From assembly GCF_040958095.1 (NCBI RefSeq), contig NC_091188.1, positions 4,131,360-4,195,359 of the forward strand: 64,000 nt of DNA. Direction: 5' to 3'. The translations under genes were made by a program, and so were the position numbers. The notes below the pieces were generated by a model, which had not been told where the DNA came from, did not search any database, and saw only the letters and a list, made by a program, of their open reading frames with translations. This document shows, piece by piece, positions 25,235 to 34,925 of this stretch (its first letter is position 1; each line of letters opens with the position of its first letter). This DNA comes from Procambarus clarkii. Lineage: Eukaryota; Arthropoda; Malacostraca; Decapoda; Cambaridae.

Positions 25235-27966
25235 CACCTAGTTGTGCTTGCGGGGGTTGAGCTCTGCTCTTTCGGCCCGCCTCTCAACTTTTTTTCCACA
25301 CACAAAGCAGATCGTAACAGCTGTCTAACTACCAGGTACCTATTTACTGCTAGGTAACAGAGACATCAGGGTGAAAGAAACTGTCCATTTGTTTTCCGCC
25401 ATTGCCGGGGATCGAACCCGGACCTTAGTATTACGAGTCCCAAGCGCTGTCCACTTAGCCACGGGCCCCCAGATGTGTGCGTGTGTGTGAGTAATACATT
25501 CTATCTAAAATTATGTATATTAGTGACGTTTTATTAGGCTTTGGATAGGTAAGGTTATTGCAGTCTTTATACGTTTCACTCTACGATTATTACAAAAACG
25601 TTTACTTTTTGCGCAATGAGTATATGTACTGCCAGTTTTGGAGGATGAGAAATGTAGCAAGTGTATATCAAGTGTGGACTTTAGTGACCTTAGATAAGCG
25701 TCACAGTATCAGAGACAGGCGTTCATCTTTTTGATGACTACTTTGCAGGAGACGGGAGTCCAATTCAATCACGTTCCTCCTACTGAGGAAAGGAAAACGG
25801 CGAGGGTGAGAGATTTGTTAGCATAATTATTTTTCTATGGTACGATTAGGAGAGGATATGGTGGATACCTTCCCCGATCACCCTAGTGTGAGCAAATCAC
25901 ATTCAGCTATTATCATTATTTAAGATAAAATGTGCCACAGAGTTGTCAAATTATGATTCACAGGCTGATTACCTTAACTTTCTTTGTGTGCCAAGAACCA
26001 CTTAGTGATGGAGACCTGCTTGAGTGTTTATGAGGTCGCCAGCCTGCACCGGTGCCACGACCTGGCTACTGATGCCCTAGCTCTGGGCTGCTCCCAGTGC
26101 TCTCAGGTCCTCGGCCACCCAGCCTTCCTCTCTCTCCTGCCAGAGACGCTCCTAACACTCCTCAAGCAACCCTACCTCAATATTGAGTCGGAGGAGGAGC
26201 TCCTTAACGTGTGTAGACTATTTTCCACCTTTTGTAGGTCTCTTGTTTGTTATCATTCAGTCACTTGTTTGAATTACAAATTTGTTCACAAAAATGTGTT
26301 TTATATTTAATACAAGGGCCACTGGTTTAGATTGATTTATCTGAGAATTCAATTTCACAAAATATATATCAGTCATGGACAAGAACTTGAAACTCAATAT
26401 TTTATTTTGTATTGGAATAAATTTCACGTGTTACGGTTATGAAGCTATTCTACTTTTATTAGTAACTGGCAACAAAATACAGTTTATAAATGTCCGTGTG
26501 TTCATCTTCGTCAGGCAGTGGTCCGCTGGGCGGCTGAAGACCCAGACGAGAGACAAAAATGGCTCGTAACTCTCCTCCAGAATATTGATTTGGGGCACCT
26601 TAACGCACAGACAAGAATAAAATGGATAGCTACGCTAGAAGAAAAGCAACTGTTATCCGAAGATTTACGACACATTGTGGCCTCAGAGATTACCTCAAGT
26701 AGAACTGAGAATTGTTCTGTCGATCAAGACGAATCATCAAAGAAAACGCGGCATAATTCTCAGGAGGAGGTGAGCTCTGTAGTAATTAGTTGTAACATTC
26801 TGTTGATCAGAATTATGAAAACTGAAAAAAACTATTACAGTTAGCCTGAAGCACTAACAGCAGTGCTTCCCTCTGAAAAAAAATAGTGTAGATTTCAGCC
26901 CATCCTCTTGTTATGGTAGTACTTATAGTAACGATGAGGGAAGGGAACTATGAGAGGAAAGCGTATATATACGTATCATAGTATATATACCGACGTTCAA
27001 CGAAATTAGAAAGTAGAAATCTGAACTATTGAGTTGGACAAACCGGAAAACTATTTTTTACTGGTGTTTCTTTGACAAACTTAACTAACCTAACCTCACT
27101 CGGCCTAATACACGATATCTGAGGCCCAATATATAGTACATATGCGTGCTATACTAGGCCTAGGAATATTTTAACTTTGTGTTTTAGCTTCATAAAATTA
27201 TACACCAGATTATACACCAGATTATACACACAAATATACAATCACTTGCCCTCACCTCAAAACAACATATAAACAAAAAAGTAGGACAGATTTATTACTT
27301 GGCTTGTCTTAGAACTGAGAAGATTGAACTGCAAGGATAGACTGAGACAACTTAACGAAATATCACTTGAAGAACTGAGAACCAGACATGATCCAGATAT
27401 ACAAAGTATTTTGAGGGTATTAATATAGCGAAGAGAAAGAGAGAGGAATATTTTGGCCGAGCAGTACAAGAGAACAGCAGACGAACCAAACGGATGTCAT
27501 AAGGGTAGTTGTTAATACAGGATCAGTAAATGCCATAAATTTGGAGGGTAAATAATAGTTACATCCAATTTTCAATTTTAAAGGAACGAAGGGCTAGATT
27601 CAGGACCTAATTCATCAAACAGTTACATAAGTACTTACGAACCTGAACATCTTTTCTGAATGTTTGATGATTTTATTTACATATACTAAACAGTTTATGA
27701 GCTCCGAAGCACCAGGAGGCTGTTTATAGTAATAATATTTGACTGGGAAGTTTCGATGCTCGTAAACTGTTTAATAAATTTAAACAAAGCCGCCAAGATT
27801 GCGAAAAGATGTACAGGTTCGCAAGTAGATGCTTAAATGCTTGTTGAATCCTGGCCAAGGAGCCAGGAAAAGTTCAGTCCCGCAAACTCTGTTAGGTGAT
27901 AACATAGTCACACACAGCCACTCACAACTAGATGAGTACACACACACAGTCACTCACTACTAGGTG

Positions 27967-28024
<58 letters not shown>

Positions 28025-31000
28025 TGCAACTAAGCACCGATATCCACAACTTCAAGAACAGATATGACAAGGAACTTGCACGTCTAGACACTAGACAGGT
28101 AAAAAATGCACCACATAAGAGAGAGAGAGAGACAGAGATTTAAGAAAAGCTATAAACCAATTACAATAATTCTAATAATGTTTAAAATAAACATAACATT
28201 CTTCAAGCTTGAGGGGGTTATTTTCAGGTCCTTGTGCAGTTTAAAATACTTATAACTTCTGATCTTTAGTAGATGCAAATAATCTGTATAATAAAAAAGA
28301 CAAGTTTCAGCCAGGTGGTGCACCTTGTCAATTTACACGTAGCATTTGACAATTTCTGGACCATATTTTCCCAAACAGATGGATTGGAAAAGGTGAGTCG
28401 GTCAGCATTCACTGGACTGGTACCTGGCGCTGGACTTTTTTGTATGAGAACATGTTAAAACTGTACTTCACTTATCAAAACCTCGCTCCTTAGACGATCT
28501 TTATACTAGAATACCTTGTGTGATTAATGCCATAACTGTGACCCAAATCCGCAACGTACTTGTGGAACTTGTGTCCGCAATGATGGCGGACATGTTAAAG
28601 ACTTTAACAATCCAGAGATTATATATACTAAATCTTTTATATATTCCTTTATTGAAAAAATTATAATGCCTTTAATCCCCTACAGAAAAGAAGTTATTCA
28701 AATTGTAAGCTGCAAATGGACTTTACCATGACCTTTATACCAATAAGTAATTTATCAGCTATGTATGATATCTCCTGCATTTACAAAATACCTAATATCT
28801 CTGTGTGTGTGTGAAGGTGTTGCTTGTGATGGGCGGCGAGTCAAATGGTCGCCTGCTTGGCAATGTGGAATGTTTTGCCCTTGGTTACTCGTCTTGGCGG
28901 TGCAGTATACCTGACACCTCCCTCCAGCCTGGTGACCGCAGGAGCACCCGGCTGCAGGTCCTCCCCGCCATGAAGCAGCCTAGGGCATACTGCGCTGTGG
29001 CCACTCGCCACAACCTCGTCCATGTCCTCGGTATATACACACAAAGTATCAACAAACCTTATACATGGAATATCGCAGTAATATAACAACAACATACAGG
29101 GGGTAATATTTGTTTAATAATTATTGATCCTTTGACCGCAGGAGGTCAGACGAGTAATACATTCCTAGCCTCTTGTGAGTGCTACAGGGTATCATCGAAC
29201 ACCTGGCATAGATTTCCTGACTTGCCAGCACCTGTCCACGGAGCAGCAGCTACTTTCCTTGACGGAGTTCTCTACTTCGCCGGCGGCAGGTCGCAAAAGA
29301 GATACCAACATGAGCTCTTGGTAAGCCTACTCTTATCACTCATATATGTAACAATGCAAATATCACGCTGCCACTTTTTCACCCAGTGGTTGGGAACCTG
29401 GTTGTAAACCGATTAGCATGTCGTGTTTCAGGGAAAACTAGTAGGGCAAGCTTCGCATGAGCTGGGGGAAGGAAAAGGCCTGCTAATTGAAGGTAGAAGG
29501 TGTCTACTCCTGTAACTACCTATGATGATGATAGTAATAATAATTTGTGATTTAAATGGTTTAAGTAACATTTCGAAAATAGGCAATGCTTTCAGATTAG
29601 TTTATCAGTTGAGCTTATTTTTAAATCATTGTTAAAAACAGATTTGATTTACAAGAAAATAAATTTGCATCGAGTTTTAACGAAATATGGTTTGATATCT
29701 TAAATATATTATATATAAGATATCATGGCATAATTAAATTACATACGCCAAACTAATAATAATTGGAGCTTACAACAATAATTCAAATTAATTTAATATG
29801 TTTTCATTAAGTTTTGATGATAAAGAACATTTCTTTTTCAGGTTTATGATGAATCTAGCGAGAGCTGGGTGGGCAGAGGGTCCCTGAGCGAGGGCCGAGG
29901 CCACTTTGGTCTGGTGGCCCTCCATGGGTCACTGTTCGCTGTTGGCGGTGTGGCCGCTGCCGGGGGCACCAGTCGAGTCCTACGCTCCTGTGAAAAGTTT
30001 GATCCAGGATCCGATACCTGGGTCCCGATTGGTGAGGCTCATTGGAATGATGTCTTTGTCACCACCTGTCATGACACCGGTAGTATTGACACCACCTGTC
30101 ATGACACCGGTAGTATTCACACCATCTGTCACCACACCAGTTCTGTATTCACACCATCGCTATTTACACAGGAATACGAGTGAGGCAGGAGGGGTGAGGG
30201 ATATTAGTGAGGTAGGAGGGATATGATTGAGGTTGGAGGGGTGAGAGATACGAGTGAGGTGGAACTTGATTGAGTACGTAATGTTGATGGCTGTTTTTCC
30301 CGTGGCCCAGCTCCACTAGGACAGGCGCGGTCATACCTGGGTGTAGCGGTGGTGCAGGACCAGATATACGCCATTGGTGGCTACGATGGCTCGCGATGGC
30401 TCTGTTCTGTCGAGAAATACGACCCTCTGAGTGACCAGTGGACCTCAGGTTAGTCAGTAGTCGCAGTAGAACAAAATATTCTAAGTTGAAGCATGAACAT
30501 TTAATTTGTTACTTACGTTACGGGCATTACACAGAAATTCAGTTATTTTGTTGACATTTAATGCTGTTCATTTAATAAAACATGACAGTTTTAATCTGTT
30601 CCACAGTCGCCTAATCGATATTATTTAAGTTGCTAAAACAAAGCTTAACTGATTTTTGTCTTAATATGGATTTGTTTCTATTGAAAAAAGGTAGTCATGT
30701 AAAGTAAATATTACAATTCTTTCACTGCTCTTCTTTTCTGGGACCTCAAACTTTGTATATAATTTTTTTCTTTTGGAAGGGATATTCCTGCGCAGGCCCA
30801 AAGCCTCTGGATGGCCCACTAACGTATATAATTAATCTTTATTAATAGCCCTGAAGATCAGCCATATATATTACATATATCAATTTAATATTCTCACAAA
30901 CTCTCATTTAATATTTTTTTAATTAAATAAAATTATTAACATTTTAATAATTTACAGTGTCATCTATGATCAGCGCTCGAAGCAGCTTTGGTGTGACCGT

Positions 31001-31172
31001 CAGTCATGGAAGGATCTTCTGTCTCGGTGGATTTAGTGGAGAGTCGAACCTCAATACAGTTGAGAAGTACAACCCACGAACTAACATGTGGCACTGTGTT
31101 CAATCTATGCAGCTTCGTCGCTTTGGGTTGGTTGCAGCCACTGTTAGTGTTCCTGCCTCGCCACCAGTGTAG
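24014..31172 (+). CDS. Kelch-like protein (BTB-BACK-Kelch), complete coding region
   Basis: Nine exons: 24014-24174, 24457-24661, 25996-26208, 26515-26769, 28817-29030, 29142-29320, 29842-30031, 30311-30448 and 30958-31172. They total 1,770 nt, 589 residues plus TAG, and all junctions are in phase. The BTB domain is at ~27-125 (LFTDLVI, HAHKVILAAASPYFRAML, TYVYTG, ADYFQIYDLKKLCCYYL). The BACK domain is at ~130-245 (MLS/ETCLSVYEVA, SEEELLNAVVRW). The kelch propeller is at ~280-585, with six GG doublets (VMGG, VLGG, FAGG, AVGG, AIGG, CLGG). By family knowledge such proteins are CUL3 ubiquitin-ligase adaptors; the substrate and orthologue are not identifiable here. The ATG follows a likely acceptor (gttgacag|GA), so a 5' UTR intron is probable. 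Confidence 0.93.
24457..24661 (+). CDS. Kelch-like exon 2 (BTB end)
   Basis: RAMLSVGLVEGRTQSLVLED to DLKKLCCYYLK. The donor AAAG|GTAAATA runs straight into a (TA)n tract. Confidence 0.92.
24663..24749. repeat. (TA)n microsatellite, left of MITE
   Basis: About 40 TA units starting within 5 nt of the exon 2 donor. Confidence 0.97.
24750..25153. mobile_element. MITE with ~85-bp inverted ends and inverted TTAGG tracts
   Basis: The left end 'gtcgtacctagtagccagaa' is mirrored by the right end; the arms reach 'aagttttcatgaattaat' with few mismatches. The interior has (AACCT)n at 24850-24922 facing (AGGTT)n at 24931-24965. It sits within (TA)n on both sides, as expected for an element using a TA target. 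Confidence 0.85.
25154..25230. repeat. (TA)n microsatellite, right of MITE
   Basis: About 38 TA units, followed by the LINE end at 25233. Confidence 0.97.
25233..25295 (-). mobile_element. Truncated CR1-like LINE 3' end
   Basis: 'cacctagttgtgcttgcggg' and 'cggcccgcctctcaac', the last ~60 bp of the family in minus orientation. Confidence 0.65.
25301..25470 (-). repeat. tRNA-derived SINE, family A
   Basis: Minus-strand A box (GTGGCTAAGTGG) and B box (GGGTTCGATCCC), with the tail 'agcagtaaataggtacctgg'. It lies in the kelch-like exon 2-3 intron. Confidence 0.85.
25996..26208 (+). CDS. Kelch-like exon 3 (BACK)
   Basis: NHLVMETCLSVYEVASLHRC to NIESEEELLN. The acceptor gtgccaag is weak but the phase and family alignment fit. 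The donor is AAC|GTGTGT. Confidence 0.88.
26515..26769 (+). CDS. Kelch-like exon 4 (BACK end and linker)
   Basis: AVVRWAAEDPDERQKWL to a polar linker ending SQEE. Acceptor cgtcag, donor GAG|GTGAG. Confidence 0.92.
27592..27855. mobile_element. Palindromic MITE in kelch-like intron 4
   Basis: Outer blocks 'gctagattcaggacc' / 'gaatcctggcc', inner blocks 'cttacgaacctgaacatctt' / 'agatgtacaggttcgcaagt' and 'aaacagtttatgagctccga' / 'tcgtaaactgttta' pair across the element. I recall a similar palindromic family from decapods. Confidence 0.7.
27870..28018 (+). mobile_element. LINE 3' end with (CA)n tail
   Basis: 'agtcccgcaaactctgttag', then two 'ctcac(t/a)actag(g/a)tgagtacac' units and (CA)n at 27970-28018. 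Confidence 0.6.
28817..29030 (+). CDS. Kelch-like exon 5 (blade 1)
   Basis: VLLVMGGESNGRLLGNVECF to LVHVLG. The acceptor gtgtgtgtgaag is atypical because the polypyrimidine tract is a GT run; the phase fits. Confidence 0.87.
29142..29320 (+). CDS. Kelch-like exon 6 (blade 2)
   Basis: GGQTSNTFLASCECYRVSSN to YFAGGRSQKRYQHELL. Donor TTG|GTAAG. Confidence 0.92.
29842..30031 (+). CDS. Kelch-like exon 7 (blade 3)
   Basis: VYDESSESWVGRGSLSEGRG to FDPGSDTWVPI. Donor G|GTGAGG. Confidence 0.92.
30062..30150 (+). repeat. 33-bp tandem repeat at the start of an intron
   Basis: About two and a half units of 'caccacctgtcatgacaccg' plus 'gtagtattgacac', directly after exon 7 of the kelch-like gene. Confidence 0.9.
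30311..30448 (+). CDS. Kelch-like exon 8 (blade 4)
   Basis: APLGQARSYLGVAVVQDQIY, then AIGGYDGSRWLCSVEKYDP. Phase-1 ends on both sides match the neighbours. Confidence 0.92.
30958..31172 (+). CDS. Kelch-like exon 9 (final blade and stop)
   Basis: VSSMISARSSFGVTVSHGRI, CLGGFSGESNLNTVEKYNP, then a TAG stop. The end of the exon is partly duplicated just downstream (31139-31179 and 31196-31237). Confidence 0.92.
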
Positions 31173-31520
31173 TGGCTCACTCCATGTTCAATATCTACCA
31201 GGGTGTCCACCAGTTTAGCAGCTCACTCCATGTCCAGGTGAAGTTCTTCCAGGTGGCAAACTGATGAGTGATGCCATTTTTTGCTTTTCATGCTACTTAA
31301 AAGAGGAAAGAGGGAAAAAACAAAAAATCAATTTGCTCTCTTAAGAACTTCACCTGCTTGTGCAAGCCCGTGAGCTCATGCCTGTAGGGATGTTACCTTC
31401 CTGGAAGGATGAACCATGTAGTTATTATAAACGAGACAACGAAAAAGTCCAACACGATACCACAGAAAATGAGGCATAAGTATCTTGAGTAAATGTATAA
31501 AGAAACCAGAAATGAATTAG

Positions 31521-32200
31521 ATCAAATCTACACTGATGGTTCATTTAATCCTACTAATGGCAGGGCTGGGGCAGTATACACTGTAATTAGGAATAATGTC
31601 TCAAAACAGAAATGAAGAAAAGGCACGTATTGAGAACCATGTCTCTTAAGTGCAAGCAGAGTTGTTATGGCATTAAGATTCCTTGAAAAAAACACTAAAG
31701 GTGCAGTGACCTGCACCGATTCAAAAGCAGCACTACAAAACATTTGTAAAAAAACAGGCAGAAAACCAAGCTATGGTTGCTGAAATCAAGAGAGCTCTGA
31801 GAGTGCTAATCAATCGGTGAAGAGTGGTCAAATTCCTGTAGATCCCCTTCCACGTTGGGTCTGTTGGAATGAACGAGCAGATGTGCTGGCGGCTGAGGAC
31901 GCTGAAGGAGTCCATATTGAATACATCTTACTCAAGACTCTTCTACAAATTAGAAGTATTATCAGGTAACATCACCGTGATAAAGTAATTGAGTAAAGGG
32001 AGGATTGAAGAAAAAACCCGAATCTGTACACTGGTATTACAGGTGGCGAATGAGGATGTTATATAGGTACTGGTATAAAACTATCACCAATCAGAATCAC
32101 CTCAAAATACCACATACATTGTGGGAAAAGCTTCCATTGTAACACCAACTGGAACAAAAGCCTTCCTTGGGAAGAATGCTGGGTCTAGTCCCCAGGAAAG
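31521..32200 (+). pseudogene. Degraded LINE RNase H domain
   Basis: IYTDGSFNPTNGRAGAVYT (catalytic TDGS), then CTDSKAALQNI (second Asp) and NERADVLAAEDA (the family's N.RAD..A block), with stops and frameshifts between. It lies downstream of the kelch-like gene in the same orientation. Confidence 0.7.
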
Positions 32201-32736
32201 AAACTCCCAATGTTTAATGTGTAGTGAATGTTTGCGCCCTCCAAGCCCACTGGATAAAAATACTTGTGTTCAACAATTATTTTATTAACGACCTCACTTC
32301 CACAATCATAAACGTTTTTGCTCGTTTAGTTACGTTAGTGAAGGTCGTGTGTGATGTCGGTGGCTACAGTGAAGGTAGTGTGTGATGTCAGGTTACAGTG
32401 AAGGTAGTGCGCAAAGAAGAATGTTATTGTGATTGCCGTGTGAACGATTCCAGTAATAAATATAGTTTGTAGTAAAGATATGAAATTTCCAGCGATGAAG
32501 GGCCTGTGTATAGTGTATATGGTTACAGTGATTAAGATCGCATATAGCGTTTCAATTTCTACTACCAAAGTAGACATTTCACCGGGTGTTACCAAAGACA
32601 CGTTCAAGTATCTTCAAACAAGTCTTCACTGTACCTCTGAGACGTTCCGATGTAGTGCCAAATTTATGCTGCACAATTAGGTGTAAATATCCACATTGGT
32701 TGCTCGTTAAACGTGTCTGTTCTCACAGCCCCTATC

Positions 32737-33288
32737 GTGTCCAAGTACCGGGCAGCTGCCGTGTCCAAGTACCGGGCAGCTGCCGTGTCCAAGTACCGGG
32801 CAGCTGCCGTGTCCAAGTACCGGGCAGCTGCCGTGTCCAAGTACCGGGCAGCTGCCGTGTCCAAGTACGGGACAGCTGCCGTGTCCAAGTACCGGGCAGC
32901 TGCCGTGTCCAAGTACCGGGCAGCTGCCGTGTCCAAGTACCGGGCAGCTGCCGTGTCCAAGTACCGGGCAGCTGCCGTGTCCAAGTACCGGGCAGCTGCC
33001 GTGTCCAAGTACCGGGCAGCTGCCGTGTCCAAGTACGGGACAGCTGCCGTGTCCAAGTACCGGGCAGCTGCCGTGTCCAAGTACCGGGCAGCTGCCGTGT
33101 CCAAGTACCGGGCAGCTGCCGTGTCCAAGTACCGGGCAGCTGCCGTGTCCAAGTACCGGGCAGCTGCCGTGTCCAAGTACCGGGCAGCTGCCGTGTCCAA
33201 GTACCGGGCAGCTGCCGTGTCCAAGTACCGGGCAGCTGCCGTGTCCAAGTACCGGGCAGCTGCCGTGTCCAAGTACCGGGCAGCTGCC
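32737..33288. repeat. 24-bp minisatellite, 23 units
   Basis: The unit is gtgtccaagtaccgggcagc plus tgcc. Units 6 and 13 carry the same variant (tacgggac). Because 24 is a multiple of 3 and no frame has a stop, all six frames are open; these are not genes. Confidence 0.97.
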
Positions 33289-33299
33289 ATGGCTCCTGT

Positions 33300-34190
33300 G
33301 TGTTGGCCAAAGCGCTGCCAGACTAACCAACTAAACTGGAGAAAAAAGCCACAATGAAGACTCTGGGAAGTAGTAGTGGGGGTCATTAGTATTTTTTATT
33401 AATTCAACATTTACAAATAGTTAAAAATTGTGTAGTATTATTAAATATATTAATGATATAACATCACAATCTCTGATAACTTAAGATACTTAAATAACCT
33501 ATGTAAGGACCAGTATGAAATTGTGACACTAATGATGTGTTCTAGTCTTGTAATTAACGGTAACACATTAACAATAGCTATTTAGTGACTTCTAGATGAG
33601 TACAAATGCATGGTAATGGTGTGATAAATATCAAGTAATTTTAATTATTAAAAGGCCGAGAAGAAAAATATTTGCTTCAATTTAGGATATAAATTACAAA
33701 AGTCTTGAATTTGGCTATTTTACACTAATCTCTTACAGGATGATTATAAACAAAATCTAGGCGGCGGCACCAGTGATGAGGCACAATGGGGGCTGGCTGA
33801 GGCGAGAACCGAGCCTGGCCTGGCGTCACCCAGCATGACGGCAGGCAGGCGTCGCCCTCACACCTGCTCCCAGGGGCTGCCTCGTGTCCTTGCTCACTCC
33901 TTATGATGCTGGTTTTGACATGAGAATGAAATGTGGTCAATAATGCGTACTTTAAAGTGTTTTTAAGTTGATTTAATGTACAGGTAGAGCAATGAGATGA
34001 AAGATGCATAAATGATGGTAGTGTGTGCTGTTGAATGTGGCCAGTGGTAATGTCTATGACGGCAGCATTTGGGACATGTTTCAGGGCTAGGTATGAAGGG
34101 TACCGAGCCTTGCAAAGTTCAAGAGAAAGAACCTGAGCAAGCTCGCACCTGTTTATATACAGGAGCCCTGTTGGGAGGGACCAGGGTCCA
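33300..34190. other. Convergent intergenic region / likely filamin 3' UTR
   Basis: No gene recognised. It would be filamin 3' UTR if the signal at 33395-33400 is used. Confidence 0.4.
33395..33400 (-). terminator. Candidate filamin polyadenylation signal
   Basis: AATAAA on the minus strand, about 1.2 kb downstream of the filamin UGA. A single hexamer is weak evidence. Confidence 0.25.
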
Positions 34191-34195
34191 CCACC

Positions 34196-34633
34196 CTATA
34201 AGTTGTTGTTGGTGATGAGACGGTACCGGTGGAACTGGTGCAGGCTGATGCCGGAATATGCAGGGTCGTTCATGGGCGTCGAACGTCGGGGGGTCTTGCG
34301 ACCCTTATGCGATGGGGTCGGCAGGGACGTGAAGTGGTTGTGGCAAGGGGGCCATGCCCAAGTCGACATGTATACGGGAATTGGTCTTTGTGGTGCTGAA
34401 AGAGGAGGTCGTGGCATGGAAAAATGACCAACCGTGTCGTGACTTAAGGGTCTGTTCCTTCGACGAGCATAGGCTAGAGCCTTGACCTGTCGAGGTGTGG
34501 GGAGTACTCGGCCATTGGTGGCTAGCATGGCACGGGGTGGTGAAGGAGAAGATGGTGAGGAGCTAGGTAGGAAGCCATTACTAGATGGGGCATTAGTGGG
34601 AGGGGCGACGCTCGGCGGGGACCCTGGCCCCCT
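34196..34633 (-). other. In-frame open extension after the filamin stop
   Basis: From the codon after UGA (AGG GGG CCA) to the next in-frame stop (TAG) there are 145 sense codons. The first ~35 are Pro/Ser-rich; the rest includes basic patches (ARRRNR, KGRKTPRR). Either a readthrough extension or a GC-rich 3' UTR that is open by chance. Confidence 0.4.
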
Positions 34634-34759
34634 TCACAACTGTGCTTGCGAACCTCTCCAGGACATCTGGCTAAAACTGACTGCACCATAGGTACCGTAG
34701 CCGATACTGCCATAGTAGTCACTCTGAGCCCCACCAGGTCCACCGGGAGAGTACCCACC
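34634..34759 (-). CDS. FLN: Filamin last exon (tail and UGA stop)
   Basis: GGYSPGGPGGAQSDYYGSIG, YGTYGAVSFSQ, MSWRGSQAQL, then TGA. The same frame stays open for 145 codons after the stop. Confidence 0.9.
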   Translation of the reverse strand, partial: GGYSPGGPGGAQSDYYGSIGYGTYGAVSFSQMSWRGSQAQL

Positions 34760-34855
34760 CTGCAAAAATCATATCACTTTATATCCTTTCATGTAGGTTA
34801 CAACAAATATTAAGAAAGCTTTATAAAATTTCTGACACCAAGTAAAAAACGATTA

Positions 34856-34925
<70 letters not shown>

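Noticed and set aside
28380..28393. Possible 14-nt micro-exon (cccaaacag, ATGGATTGGAAAAG, gtgagt) in kelch-like intron 4
   Set aside because: Its splice sites look good, but 14 nt shifts the frame so exon 5 meets a stop; exon 4 to exon 5 joins cleanly without it.
32586..33386. ORFs of 190-246 codons on both strands
   Set aside because: Artefact of a 24-bp repeat lacking stops in every frame; no splice or start context.
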